Assembly: GCA_029379385.1 (NCBI GenBank)
Contig: CM055613.1
Span: 25,703,652 to 25,767,651, forward strand
Direction: 5' to 3'
From: Quillaja saponaria
Lineage: Eukaryota; Streptophyta; Magnoliopsida; Fabales; Quillajaceae
DNA length: 64,000 nucleotides
A program made the translations under genes and the position numbers. The notes under the pieces were generated by a model that worked only from the letters and a program-made list of their open reading frames with translations, was not told the DNA's origin and made no database searches. This document shows, piece after piece, positions 34,260 through 47,449 of this stretch; position 1 is the stretch's first letter; each line of letters opens with the position of its first letter.

Positions 34260-35735
34260 GGTAGTCAAAAATGTACTTTTGATAAATTGGTATTGGTTAT
34301 CATACTAAATCTGCTCATAAGGCATATAGTACTTTTTTAGTTAAGGCTGCAATCATTGCTGCCAAACTGGTCATACAACACTTTCATGTATAATCATAGG
34401 AAATATTGCACATGACAAAAGAAAATTGATTTAGGTTGTTAAGAACTGAAAACCCCTAATAGTCGCTAGTACTAACACTACAGGACCAAAGAAAATTTGG
34501 GCAGCAAAGGCAAGTGATCCTTTTATGTATGTCTCAGAAGCAAATAAAGAGTCTTTTTGGGTGCTAGACAATGTTTGTTCACGGCAAAGATAAATTTAGC
34601 TCCTTGAAGGCAAGTGACAGATTTATCATATTCGGAGACAACAACAAATGAAGATCCAATGGATAGGTAATGTACGCCAATAGCACTTCTTAGTTGAACA
34701 CGTGTTATTTGTTGATGGCCTTAAGCATAACTTGTTGTCAATTGTGAGATAAAAGTCATAGAATAATCTTTGATTCTCAACTTTTTTTGGTTATGAACAT
34801 CAACGATAACAAAGTAAAGTTTGGTGGACATATATATATGTAGTATATCTTGAGAATTATTATTTTGCTGCTATGCATGACTCCATAGCTGATATCCGGC
34901 ACAGACTACGTGATCATGCAAGTATACATACTATTTCTAAACTGTCAAGAAAATGTTTTGTGGGTTGTCTTTCAATATCAAGTTTGATCTTGATAATCTG
35001 TGTAATCCATGTCAGTTTAGTAAAGAAACCAGAATCTCTTTTAAAAGCAAAATTGTTATTTCTACTTCAAGGTTACTGGAATTACTACATATGGATTTGT
35101 TTAGTCCTACAAAAACTATAAGTTATGGTGATAGTCACTATGGTTTTGTTATTATTTATAATTACTCGAGTTACACATGGGTGTTCTTTCTTGCATAAAA
35201 GAGTGATGCTTTCCTTGCTTTCAAAAAGTTTTGCAAAATAGTTCAAAATAAAAAATCTTTTTCTATTTCAAAAATTAGAAGTAATCATGGTAAAGAGTTT
35301 GAAATTTTTTTTCGATAAACATGACATTGAATAACTTCTTCACTCCTAGAACACCATATCAGAATGGTGTTGTTAGGAGAAAGAGCATGACTCCAGAGGA
35401 GATGGCCAGAATCAGGATTTGTGAGAATTCTTTACCACATAACTTATGAGGTAAAGCTATTGATACTGCATGCTATTTACTAAGTAGGATCTTGGTAGGA
35501 CCAATGTTAGGAAAAACCTCACAAATTTTGGAAAGGAAGAAAACCTAATATTGGCTACTTTCATGTTTTTGTTGTAAATTCTTTATTCATAATAACAAGA
35601 ATGATATTCTTGAAATTTTTGAAGCTAAATCTAATGAAGAAATATTTCCTGGTTACACTCTAACTAGTAAAACTACAGAGTTTTCAATAAAGGACACTAG
35701 TTATAGAAGAGTCTATTCAAATGCATTTGATAAAC
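34260..35735 (+). pseudogene. Sirevirus-like protease and integrase (decayed)
   Basis: The protease remnant reads FWVLDNVCSRQ and later SLKASDRFIIFGDNN. The pre-integrase and integrase parts read RLRDHASIHTISKLSRK, ISFKSKIVISTSRLLELLHM, YGFVIIYNYSSYTWVFFLA and KSDAFLAFKKFCKIVQNKKS, ending near FPGYTLTSK. The wording is that of Sirevirus pol. Several frameshifts and stops. It stops where another minus-strand LTR begins at 35741. Confidence 0.84.
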
Positions 35736-35740
35736 ATAAT

Positions 35741-36620
35741 TGTTGGCCCTAGAATGGCAAACTAGAAGGGTGAATAGTTTGACCGATTAAAAACACTCTC
35801 TTTTGATTTTAAAAACATTACCTAGGAAGATATTTAATTACCCATCAATAACAATACAACAGATAAATTCAACAAGTAAACATCTAATGTAAGTAACTAC
35901 TGAAGTAAAGAGTATAGGTATAGAAAGATATGGCAAAATGATTTTTTCTAGTGGTTCACCAGTATCCTTGGTTACATCCACTCACCAAGCATTTCTTAAG
36001 AATTTCCAATGAATTCTATGGATCAGTTATCTTTTTGAATACACATGGAAAAACAACATTCATAATTGAATTCCAACTCAACAACCTAACTGAATTTCAA
36101 GACTGAATCAAACATTTCCAACTGAATTTCAGGGCTCAATAAATTAGTTGAATTAACGGATACAAAGCTTAACTCTAAACTCTAGGTTCTCACTTGTGAT
36201 TTCTTCCTAAATACAAACATGAGTGTGAATACAATTTTGCTCAATGACTAAGATACAAAGTATTCTTATAGATGTGAAAGTTAAGGATTTTGTTGAGTCT
36301 GACAGAGAAAATGGAAGATGAAAATTTTAGTCCATGTTTATTTTACAGATCTGAAAGACTTTAAGCTGCAGAGGTTGATCAAATGAGTGCTTCTAAAATG
36401 ATGGCTGTAAAAGTTCTTGTCTCTCTCTCTCTCTCGTCTCTCTTGTTTTCTTTTGCTTATTTTCAAATGTATAGACCTGTGTTGAATATAACCGTAGATT
36501 ATGATCATTGACAAAGAAAGTAGATAAGCAACGAGCAGATATATACTTTCTCCTGATAAAGGTATCTGTTTAGCATGAAATAAGAAGGGTAGTACTCCAA
36601 GATGAGTTTTCCGAATTCTA
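35741..36620 (-). repeat. Sirevirus-like LTR, minus strand (second)
   Basis: Begins TGTTGGCCCTAGAATGGCAA. It aligns with 51196-51750 over AACTCTAARCTCTA, CTCACTTGTGATTT and CACAAAGTATTCTTATA-type wording, and again at GAAATAAGAAGGGTAGTACTCC near 36575. A segment of about 240 bp with a (CT)n run at 36419-36440 is extra here. The right end is uncertain. It may be the 3' LTR of the same element whose 5' LTR is at 51196. Confidence 0.66.
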
Positions 36621-36829
36621 TATACAGTCATGCTCTCAAATTTGATAATTCCTTCTTACTCATCACAATTTCCTTTACACCAGGTGAAAAAATTTCAAGG
36701 TTTTATATGCATCTTTCAAGGCATCTTTGCATTAAGTCTAATTGATAACTTTGTTGAGATAAAAGGATGCAAGTTGTTACTTGATAGCTTGGATAAAGGT
36801 CATGTTAATTTCAAGAATTTATCTCAAAT

Positions 36830-38000
36830 TGCATTAAGAATAAAGCTCTCTTATAATAGCATTACATATCAATTTGTAGTTTTCATCTTGGTTCACATAG
36901 TCTTCTAATTGAAGTTCTTGTCGATTGGCAGGAAAAACAACGTCAACATCATCCATGGCAATATCCTCATCATGGTCCCCTGTATCAGTTCCAGCAATTT
37001 CAAATTTTTTTTGCAGTAGGTTCATCTAAGGATGGATTAACTGAAGCCAAGTTTTGATGGAACAATATTAGCTATGATTTTCAGTGGGTCAGCTAATTAT
37101 TCAACTCAAAAATTGACAGATTGATCTTCATTAGATTCTTCTTTAAAAACTTCATCAGCTATATCTACAAGGGCTTGATCTAGAATGTAAAGAATACTAA
37201 ATCTGGAAGAGAATGTGTACTCTTGTTGAATTTGGTTCTTCAGCATTTGTCACACAATAGCTGCTAGATCCATTTTCTCTTCAATATTTTCATCAACATC
37301 AATTTTCATCAACTTACTCAAGTCTAACATTTTCTTTAGCCAAGGCATATTAAATTTGGTTATTTGGTTATAGTGACCAGAGCCCATACCAGAAATAACT
37401 TCATTTGTGAGATTGAAGCGGCACTTCTAGCTCTTGATAGAAAGTTACAGTCACGAACAGATGGAGGATTTTGTGCTCGATGTAGAGTTGGTATGATGAT
37501 TTTACCGACTCTGTGAAACCAAAATCACCATTTATTCTGCTTAACTATCTGATATCTAGAGTGAAATAAGTCAAACGACTAGCAGATAACCCAAAAAGCT
37601 TGCACAAGAGATCTTCATTAAAAACAATTCATTTTCCAATACCCAGCTCCTTAAACCATTTTTTGTCTTAGAAAGGTTAGAGTAAAATAACCTAACCATG
37701 TCAGGTTACATAATGTTTGAGAAATTTACCAAACCCTCTAGAGATTGAGCTTGAAAAGATTCAATTATTGATTTCTGAAGCAATCAAAAGATTTTTGGTC
37801 TATTCGGTGACCATAAATCAGTTCTAGATCTGAAAAGGTCTCAGAATTCATTGAAATGTTTCGTGCGTTGTAGTCTAATAGGATCAAAATTTTCTGATTC
37901 TTTTCAGTCTGACTCAGAATCCCTTATTCGTTTCTTTGATGATAAGGTAGAACTAGCAGACTTTCCTTTGGTGCCATTGAAGATTTAATGAGAAATTTTG
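36830..38000 (-). pseudogene. Sirevirus env-like / extra ORF (decayed)
   Basis: The minus-strand reading starts near MAPKGKSASSTLSSKKR with a basic, serine-rich N-terminus. It continues ENFDPIRLQRTKHFNEF, ELGIGK, NEDLLCKLFGLSASRLTYFT and ends with an acidic tail (DHDEDIAMDDVDVVF). This layout matches the extra (env-like) ORF between pol and 3' LTR in Sireviruses, related to the domain called putative plant transposon protein. Several stops are present. It lies directly upstream, in element orientation, of the LTR at 35741-36620. Confidence 0.62.
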
Positions 38001-38049
38001 AGAGAATTAGTGCTCTTCAAAGTTATGGAGCAAAAAATTTTAAACTTTT

Positions 38050-40381
38050 GAGATCCTTTGGGAATGATGTAATGATACAATAAAGATATGTGAACGCGTA
38101 TAAACCACAAGACACCCTTTTATTTGACTGTTGTTCATTACCCACGGCATTCCCCTCCTCTTTGGTTTTGCCAAAACCTAATCATTCATTTTAAACTGCA
38201 CCTTATTATTATTACCTTTAACTTCATTATAATTACTCTCTATTTCACCTTTACCAAATCCTCTCAACTTTTTTTTATTATTAATAAATTGCAAACCAAA
38301 CCATACCATACCACCTCTCATGTCATTTTCTTCCGTTTCTAACGTGCATTTTGTTAAATTCAAGAATTCATTTGATATATTGTATAAAAATATATAATAT
38401 ATTAAATTTTATAATTTTATTATTATTATATTATTGTCTTATCATTTTCATTTTATATGATAGTCTTATATTAACATATTAAATTTATATGATAAGCACA
38501 AACAAACCTAATATTCTTAAATCTAGGTTAAATTTTTAGGTTCAATATTTATATTTTAATATGAAATCAAAATATGTAAAATATTTAGTTTTTTGTAGGG
38601 GTGGTACTCAAATAAAATAATTTGGATTTGATTTTGAATAATACATAATCCAATTCAATATTGGATGAATAATTTAAATTAATATTAGAAATGATATATG
38701 TTTTTATAAAAAAATAATTTCTATAAACCTTTTATCAAAATATTCTAAATGTTCAAAATTTGATTTGAATTCGAATTAGAATAATGTCATATCTAAAACT
38801 ATTGGATTCGAAATATATCTTAATTTTAAATATTAAAATTTAATTTTATAATCTCTTTTAAAGTGTATGTTGACAAGCTTAAATTCCCACTTCAAAAGCT
38901 GCATTGTTTTTATCCAAAGCCACAAGCAGCCTCAGCAAATGAAAATCAGATAATATTCATGGAAGAAGTTGAAGAAAGCAATTAAGTAGAGATGGCGTAT
39001 GACAGTTCATTTGCAACCGCTTATTAGGTAAAGGTAAAGGGAAACTGCTAGACTTTTAAGGGAAGAAATTAATTCCATCTGACCAAATTCTTTATTATTT
39101 GAAATAATTGTATATATTGCTCCTTCACTCAATGCAAATGATGATGCTGTATTGGTGTGGTAGTATACCATCCGTACTTGCACTATTCTTCAATTCTAAC
39201 ATCATGATAGTTTCAACTTTTATTTCTTTATATACGTAGTCATTATTATTGTTATACTTGATCAATTTCGACCCTGCAAATGTTATTAATTAATACCAAA
39301 TTCCGAAAGAAAATATAAAACTTTAGCCAAGTTAGTTGACTTTTAATCAATGCACCTAAAAGTTACTTTGCGTGTGGAGTCTTCCTACATAATAATGTAG
39401 GGATCTTATAATGAAAATTATCAAGATCCCATAACTATTTTTTAATTTCACATATAAATATTAATATTAGAGATAACCTTCGTGTAAAAACAATATTAAT
39501 GTACATGATTTCTATATCATAATAGGGTTGGCCTTGGTGTTCAAAAAAGTTTGATCCGTTCATTAATTTTTTTAATTAAGTCTTGAGAAATATCTTGCAA
39601 AGTAAAATTCTCATAATTTTTTTAATCTTGACGTGTATGCTTTTAACTAAATTAAAAAAATAATTAGTCTAGATTCATATAAATTTTTAAATGGACTAAA
39701 GAGATAATTAGTTAATCTTACACATAAGTTGATCCTTATATAATTGATCACTAAATCAACTCGTTGCGTAAAATATACATATGATCACATTAGGAAGGGC
39801 ACAATTTAGTTTATTTGAGTGGATTTCTTCATAAGAAAAAAAAAGAAAAAAGAATTGTCATATTTTTTCTTTATTTGTTTTTCTTATTTGGATAATTGAT
39901 GAGACCAACCTTAAATATAATCTTGTATTGATTGAGAACCAGAACTTATTACTGTATTCCAAATTTACAGTAAATTAATTGGAAAATCCGTAATTCTTTC
40001 AAAATCATCATAAGAAATATGAAGGGAAAGGATGTGAGGGGACAATGATTCCAGGTAATCTCAGCCGTTGATTTTTCAAAAGGTTTGTTGATTAAAAGGC
40101 CCCAATGGCCAAATCATTCTTGAGTCTTGACCATGTTAAGCTCAGTTCATACACACGTGGAATGCGAAATAGTCATTATTTCTTTCCTTGATATTAATAT
40201 TTAACATGACTTCCTGATTAGCCGTCGGTAGTCATCAGGAATAGTGGAAAGGATAGGGTTAGTTTTGGTACATTTATTTTATTTACTTTTCTCCGGCCTG
40301 AAAGAATATGAAACATTCCTGTTACTACAAACACGAGATTACAAAGTATAAAGTTTTGTGTGGGGTGCTGTGTAGAATATG
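38050..40381. other. AT-rich intergenic DNA left of the MULE
   Basis: I see no gene. Short ORFs such as 38124-38342 are simple AT-rich translations. Confidence 0.5.
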
Positions 40382-40798
40382 GGCTTTTGGATATAAGGGT
40401 CCAAGTTTGATAATTTTTGGACAATATGGTAAATTTTTTACTTTAATAGCCAAAAGGGGGTAAATCTTGACACTAATTTTGAAAATCCATTTTCTGATCT
40501 AACTCACCATGCCATGTCACCCCACGGACCCATCAACACACCTTACGGGCCCACAATTGTCCAAAAGGACCCTGGGAATAAGGAGCATTGAAACCGGGCT
40601 TTCAAAACCCAGTTTCATTGCAGGCCATATCCCCTCGAAGGCCTTTCCTCATGGGCCCGTTGGGCATGGCTGACAAGGCCTGAAACTAGATTTTGAAAAT
40701 CCGGTTGCAGGCCTTGTCGTTTTGCATGGCCAAAACATGTGAAATTGTGTTTTGCAGGGCAGCATGCTGCATGCATGCAGCCCTGCAACCCTACCCCC
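40382..40798 (+). repeat. Left terminal inverted repeat of the MULE
   Basis: About 417 bp, GC-richer than its surroundings, matching the reverse complement of 49577-49980. Its inner part holds a 9-bp stem TTGCAGGGC/GCCCTGCAA (40752-40788) around a palindromic GCATGC core. Confidence 0.88.
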
Positions 40799-42639
40799 TG
40801 CAACTCTTCCCCTCTTCACCTGTGATTCAATTTTCCCTCTCTTTTTTCCTTTTCTTCTTCTTCCCCTTGTAAATCTTTATATTCTTCTTATTTCTCTCTT
40901 CCTCTCCCTCACGCAAAGGTTCTTCAGTTTCTTCAACCTCTGCAATTTCTTTGTTTTTTTGTCTCTTTAATCTTTGTTCGTTAATAGTCGTCTGCCTTTG
41001 CAAATATTCTTCAATTACTTGGTAAGTTTTTAAATTTTTCAGTTTGATAAAACTAAAATTATTGTTAGTTATTAAGTTGAAATTAATTTTTTAATTGTTA
41101 AAATTCTATTGTATGATATTATGGTATGAATTTTTACTAATTCTGTTATTTTTAATAATTTTTTATTTTAATATATAATCATTAATGTATTATAATTAGT
41201 AATGTTTAATCATTAATTATTAGTTAGATTATGTATACCATTTAAAATAAAAACAAAATTGATTTTAAAATTAAAATTACTTACACCACTTAATAATAAA
41301 TTTGATATATATATATATATATATATATTATTATTCTTAGTGAGTTTATTCATGTATTTTTTTAGGGTTGTTGTTTATATCTCTTTTTCGGTGTGAAGAC
41401 CTCTTGTTGTTTATCTGGTAAGTTATAAATAATTCACATCTTGTTTTTTTAGGATTTATTTGTATTTGTTGTATTTTTTCCTTTCTCTACTTTTTTACAC
41501 ATACCACCATCCAACCAAAAGGATTCCACATTTTCCAAATGAAAATTACCATAGTCAAGATATACAATTTTATGTTTATTTTATGTGCTTGTTTGGTATG
41601 ATTATTGCAAATTTAAAATTGATTAAAGAGTTAGGTATAATATAAAAAATACCATCTCGTTTTATATTAGATAGTGTTAGTAGTATTTTTTGTATGTGTA
41701 TGTTTTAATGTAATTAATATATAGATAGTATTTTTATGTTTTAATGTTTAATCACATATATTGTTGTTTAAAGTAGAGTAATTGGTATAATTAAAATTCT
41801 TAGTTAATTTAAAGTTGAAATAATAATATTTTAGTATAATTAATTTAAATTATATATTAGAATTAATTTTGAGACGTTTAAATTAATTAGTAATTTTGGT
41901 AGTTTTAAATTAAGTAGTATTTTTACGTAATTTTATAATATTTATGATAATATGGTAACTTATGATAATTAGTGATTTCATTGACATGATAGATTCGATA
42001 TAATTTTAAACTTAGTGATTAATTTATAGATAGTATTTGTATTAGGAAATTTATAGTAATATATTTATTAGGAAATTAAAATTTCATAATAATTATGGTA
42101 AGTAATATATTTATGATAAATTATGATTTTATTTTTTAAATATAATTATTTTAAATTAAATATTGTAAATAGTATCTTTCTTTTTTTTGTATGTGTATGT
42201 TTTAATGTAATTAATTTATAGATAGTATTTTTATGTTTTAATGTTTAATCATATATATTGTTGTTTAAAGTAGAGTAATTGGTATCATTAAAATTCTTAG
42301 TTAATTTAAAGTTGAAATAATAATATTTTAGTATAATTAATTTAAATTATATATTAGAATTAATTTTGTGACGTTTAAATAAATTAGTAATTTCGGTAGT
42401 TTTAAATTAATTAGCATTTTTAAGTAATTTTATAATATTTATGATAATATGGTAACTTATGATAATTAGTGATTTCATTGACATAATAGATTTCATTATA
42501 TATAGTAATTTTAAACTTAGTGATTAATTTATCGATAGTATTTGTATTAGGAAATTTATAGTAATATATTTATTAGGAAATTAAAATTTGAGGACAAAAG
42601 CTTATTATTTTTGAGTATTTTGAAGGTGCAAGTTTGATA
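40799..42639 (+). other. MULE 5' non-coding region of the transposase gene
   Basis: Pyrimidine-rich leader (CTCTTTTTTCCTTTTCTTC at about 40840) followed by AT-rich DNA with possible splice donors (TTGGTAAGTTTT near 41021; CTGGTAAGTTAT near 41417). It probably is a 5' UTR with introns. Contains an (AT)n run near 41310-41330 and the direct duplication listed separately. Confidence 0.5.
41686..42589. repeat. Direct duplication of about 400 bp inside the MULE
   Basis: Copy 1 (about 41686-42084) and copy 2 (about 42183-42589) share TGTATGTGTATGTTTTAATG, GTTGTTTAAAGTAGAGTAAT and GTATTTGTATTAGGAAATTT, with few differences and an offset near 500 bp. Confidence 0.88.
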
Positions 42640-45121
42640 ATGGAAAAATTTGGAATTATGTGTTACATTAACGGTGAAATGCGTATTGGTTTGAAAGGGC
42701 TTGAATACGATTCCGGTCCCGTTAAGTGTATTTGTATACCTAAGCGTATCAAGTTTGTAGATTTTCATGCTCGTCTATGCAAGTCCTTAAAAGTTAATAG
42801 AAGAATAGAGTACCTGACTATTATTTATCGGTATCCAAATACCATTAATAATTCAACCCACTATAGTCTAGTTGCAATAGCTGATGATGAGGACTTGTAC
42901 ATCATGCCAGTGCGCAAGGCCTTACATTCACCTTAGAGATTTATTTACATAAGCACACATTTCAAGACCAGTCACTGTCTTCTATTATGAGTTATGACAC
43001 ACCTGACTCGGTTCCTAAAAACATATTCATGGAAACCTAGACTTTGACGCAGCAATACAATCAGCTAAGTTCTCATGTTACAAGAGAAGCATCGTCATCT
43101 CTTAGACCACACTCACCTATTAATTACTCTGAAGCACCTAGTATAAATGATGATGTTGGCGATAGAGAGGATATCCCTGATTTGAATGTTGATCCTCATT
43201 TTAACATTGAAGTGGATGATCATGATATTATCGAGGCTCCTGAAGAAGATTTATAAGGCGAATATGTCCCGAATCCCTTCTACACGGATGTGAATATTGC
43301 CAGGGCACGTGTAGTAAACCTTGTTATTATTCCAAACACGCAATGGGAGTTGCATAATGAATTTTACAATGGCATGATGTTCAACACGAAGGCCGAGTTA
43401 AAAAACACTATTAAATACTGGCACATTATAAACCACGTGACTTTCATAGTCGTTAAGTCCAAGAAGGACACATGGGATATCAGGTGCAAGCTCCACGAAC
43501 AGGGCAGCAAGTGGAGGTTGCGAGGACATCATAGTAAAAGATTTGAAAAGTTTCAGATTATGAAGTTGGATGTCGCTCACAGCTGTGTTTATAGCGGAAT
43601 GACTCAAGATCATTATAATTTGGATAAGGGGATCATTGCAAAGTATATTAAAAATACTATCATTGAATACCCTACTACGCCAGGAGCTGTGTTGCTTACA
43701 ACGATAAAAGATATAGTTAAGTTTGATCAAAATATTCAAAGTGAAGAAGAAAGCAATTAATCTTGTGTTTGGAAATTGGGAGGAATCTTATAATAACCTT
43801 CCGAGATATTTAAATGCACTTGGTGTCACCAATCCCAGCACACGCTTCAAATGGAAAGTGAACCTAACTAATAATCCTGGACAAGTTATATTCCAGTAGG
43901 TATTCTGTGCTTTTGGGCCCTCTATCAAGGCTTTTAATCATTATAGACCAGTTCTTTAGATTGACGACACGTTCCTCTGTGAAAAGTACATGGGAAAATA
44001 GTTGGTTGCAACTGCTATTGATGGTAACAACAGTTTAGTTCTAGTTGCATTTGCAGTTGTTGAGGAGGAGAACACAGATAGTCGTGGATGGTTTTTAAGT
44101 TTGCTTTGTATGTATGTAACGCAACGGGTGGTGTTTGCTTAATATCTTATTGTCATGCTAGGATAATTGCTACTGCTTCAGATCCTCGGAATGGCTGGAC
44201 TGAGCCTTATAAGTATCACCGTTTTTGTGTTAGGCACATAGCAAACAATTTTCATAAGACCCACAGAATATGAAAGCAAAAAATCTCCTTATTCACACTG
44301 CTAGTCAAACTCAAAAACGCAAGTTTGATAAATATTTCTATAAGTTTGTCCTCATGGACTCTGAGTATATGGTTTGGATTGGTAGAATTTCGTTGGAGCA
44401 GTCGGCATTGGCACATGACGGAGGTTACCGCTTTGACTTCATGACCACAAACTTGAGGGAGTACATGAACAATGTCTTTAAAGGAGCGCGGCAAGTCCCA
44501 ATCATTACATTGGTGCGATTGACATTTTACCGGTGTGTTAAATATTTCATGAAACATCGGGCGAAGATTAATGCTCAGCTGAATACTTGCAATCAATACA
44601 CAACTGACACTATAGAGGAAATCCAAAATTGGGCAAAGAGAGCAGGTGGACACGAGTTGAGACAATTTCATATCGGTTTGGGGATAATTGAAATAAAGAC
44701 GCAATTTCGTGGGTGGCAAGCCCAAAAGGGGAGCAACTAGCACACTGTGTGTTTAAATGAAAGAACGTGCACATGCAACAAACCCCAGCAATACATGATC
44801 TCGTGCTCACATGTTATAGCAGCTTGTGTAAGCATGCATTTGAACTATAACGACTTTATTAGGAAGTGGTATAAACTGAGAAATCAGGAGCTTGCATACA
44901 TTCCACAATTTAACCCAGTGATGCACGATGACTATTGGCCGGAATTCCAGTTCCCCCACATGCTTCCTGACATGTCCAAATTGCGAAAGAAGGGTAGGTC
45001 GAAAACAAAGCGCATTCCTAATGAGATGGACATTACAGAGTCCACGAGGCAACATAGGTGTGGTTTATGTAGGCAGGAAGGACACAATCGTAAAAATTGT
45101 CCTAACAATACACAATGTTAA
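42640..45121 (+). pseudogene. mudrA-type MULE transposase (decayed)
   Basis: The N-terminal domain (42640-42936) reads MCYINGEMRIGLKG and PKRIKFVDFHARLCKSLK. The MuDR DNA-binding domain follows (43290-43730: FNTKAELKNTIKYW, HVTFIVVKSKKDTWDIRCKL). The DDE transposase core reads AFGPSIKAFNHYRPV, IDDTFLCEKYMGK, AFAVVEEENTDSRGWFLSL and TASDPRNGW. Near the end are FKGARQVPI, the SWIM zinc finger CTCNKPQQYMISCSHVIAAC (about 44768-44830) and a CCHC knuckle CGLCRQEGHNRKNC (about 45059-45100). It would cut and join the element's TIRs in the nucleus. Stops, one frameshift near 43735 and missing intron signals make this copy inactive. Confidence 0.92.
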
Positions 45122-45149
45122 ACCACAACTTCCATGATCGCATTCTTTA

Positions 45150-45320
45150 CTTTAATGTAAATGGAAGAGTTTTTCCTATTTATGTATTTCTTTTTAGTTT
45201 TTTACTATTCAAGGATTAGGCATTATGTCCCCCACATGTCATAGAAAATTATTTTGAAATTAATAAACAAGTAGGGGTAAGCCAAACCCCCCACCACTTG
45301 AAGGTGGAAATTTTCAAATA
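45150..45320 (+). terminator. Two-hairpin 3' module after the transposase gene
   Basis: AATAAACAAGTAGGGGTAAG begins a segment that can fold as GGGGT/ACCCC and then CCACC/GGTGG. The same module with small changes follows the PMD gene at 47450-47590. A preceding phrase, GGAAGAG-TTT-TTTATG, is also shared. It is probably a 3' UTR or polyadenylation region; that role is inferred from its place after each gene. Confidence 0.6.
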
Positions 45321-45423
45321 TTCAAAGTTATCTAAGTCTTTCCCCATTATATTAAATCGTAACATTATTGTCGTGTATGCATATTAACATTGTAGTTGAT
45401 TTGTCTTTTGTTTATGCAAATTC

Positions 45424-47440
45424 ATGGATCCCGTAGCCCCAGTAAACCATTCAGTCCTTAGACTACATGATAGGCATCGATCCGTTAGAGTTTTCATGGA
45501 TCTCGAGGTATGTAAATAACAAATCGGTTTACCTTAAAATTTTCAATTTCATTTTATTCTAGGAAATGTTCTTACTAATATTTTTTTTTTATAAATTTAG
45601 AGCAAGACCTATATCCTAAAATACCGTCGAAGGGAGGCGGTGTTCGATCGGGAGGTTCTTAATAATATTAATCATCATATATTGGAGTATATGATTAGGA
45701 CAGGTTTTGGTGGTGTGATCAAGGTGGGGTTTATTTTGCTTGATTGACACCTTGTGACAGCTTTAGTCGAGCTATGGAGGCCAGAGACTCATTCATTTCA
45801 TCTGCCTCACGGCGAGGCCACCATCACACTACAGGATGTTAGTATCCTCTTAGGTTTACCCGTGGACAGTGAGCCTGTCTCTGGCATTGAGTGCGAGTAA
45901 CTATTGGGAGTTATGCCCCTGCTACAGTCATTAAGGGTAACACATTGAATATGAGTTGGTTAGGAATGACATTTCATAATTTCCTAGCCGACGGTGATGA
46001 CATTACAGCACAGAGATATGCACGTGTTTATATATTACAGCTGATGGGTGGATTGTTATTCACCAGTAAGATGAGTACCTATGTTCACATTTGTTTCTTA
46101 TATTTGCTGGAAAACCTAGATGTCGCAGGACAGTACAGCTGGGGCAGTGCCTTGTTGGCATGGTTGTACATGAAGATGTGTCATGCCACTCACCCTGATG
46201 CTTCTAAAATTGCTGGACCTTTGATATTACTGTAAGTATGGGCATGGGAGAGACTACCCTTTCTTGCGTCGAGGAGGGAGACAGAAATTTAGTGGGATAA
46301 TCTTTGTTCTTTAGGTGTGAGGTACGTAAATTTATTGGTGTTATGCATTTGCTTATAATGTGAGAGCATTGATAACTTGTAATTGATATTTTTAATTACT
46401 TGCAAATGGAGAGTGAAGTTCAAGGTAACACGAATCAACCATAATGTGGTGTCTTGGTATAGGGAGATGCTGGACAGGATGTCAGCAGAGTAGGTAATTA
46501 GAAGTTTATGTTATATCTATGTACCATTTAACATATTCATGTTGCAATGTTTTATTTACTAAAATATTGACATTATTTTTGGGTTGCAGTTCATATCATT
46601 ACCATACATTGCTGATGAGCTGAGGCACCTGATACTAAACTATTGTTATCGAGACCAGCATATTTGGGATGCTAAAGTACCCTTAATATATTTTCATATT
46701 GTTGAGTATCAGAAAATGGATAGGGCCATGCATCAGTTTGGCTATCAGCAACCTATACCAGAAAACCCTGTTGACATAGAGGCCAATCAAAAATTGCATA
46801 AATGTGATATTCGAGGACGGGGCGTCACAGACTACCGTTGGCTACATGCTAACCACTTAGCCATTTGGGGCATGAGATACCATCTGGTCCAAATAAAAGG
46901 AGGTTGCATATAAGGTTGCACATGGTCATGCTTCTCATATGCCCGAGTACAAAGAGTGGTATAGACGTATCAGTAGGAGATATCGTACACCAATTAGTCC
47001 TATCCATGCTGCTCCAGTTCCTTCCTGTTATACTCATTTCACATCATCATTTATGTCATCATAACGTCGCAGACGCACTAGGACTGATGTCCCTGGACTG
47101 TTAGTATTTTATGGACGTGTTGATGCTGATGTCCGACCATCAGATGTGTATATTTCGTCACTACCACATATGTCTCCACCTCCATATGTGGCCAGAAGGT
47201 GCCACACTTTCAGTATAGTAGTACACTAGCGTCATATAACCTGGGTATAGGTTCAGGTATGCAAGCGGACGAATGATTTAGCAATGCTGATGACATGCCT
47301 CAGTCAGAAGATCTCGGTGACACAGCTGATGTACCACTTGGGCAAAACCTAAAGGAGGAGGAAACCATGCCCATGTGGTACAGGGGGTCATTTTCTGTAG
47401 ACCTAAATAACCCGAAGTCCCTATTTAAGTTTTATTTTCT
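45424..47440 (+). pseudogene. Plant mobile domain (PMD) protein gene carried by the MULE
   Basis: Starts MDPVAPVNHSVLRLHDRHRS. An intron with donor GAGGTATGTAAAT and acceptor ATAAATTTAG lies near 45507-45599. Then come [40 protein letters not shown] and [20 protein letters not shown]. Further PMD blocks follow in shifted frames: RYARVYILQLMGG, DVAGQYSWGSALLAWLYMKM, AKVPLIYFHIVEY and YKEWYRRISRRYRTP. The PMD (aminotransferase-like, MAIN/MAIL1 type) family spreads with MULEs and gypsy elements in plants. Host relatives act in silencing and genome stability. Its job in the transposon is unknown. Stops and frame changes show decay. Confidence 0.86.
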
Positions 47441-47449
47441 ATTTTTTAG

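Larger units (their letters stand above)
29965..35740 (+). mobile_element. Sirevirus-like Ty1/copia element, plus strand, decayed and interrupted
   Basis: On the plus strand are a long LTR (to 31571, ending GGGCAACA), a primer-site remnant ATTGGTGTCAC, a gag region with a zinc-knuckle remnant (31631-32650) and a protease-integrase region (about 34260-35735). Between gag and pol lies a minus-strand LTR of a related element (32660-34126). Reverse transcriptase and the right LTR are not found. LTR length, gag wording and integrase wording fit the Sirevirus lineage. Left boundary approximate. Confidence 0.72.
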
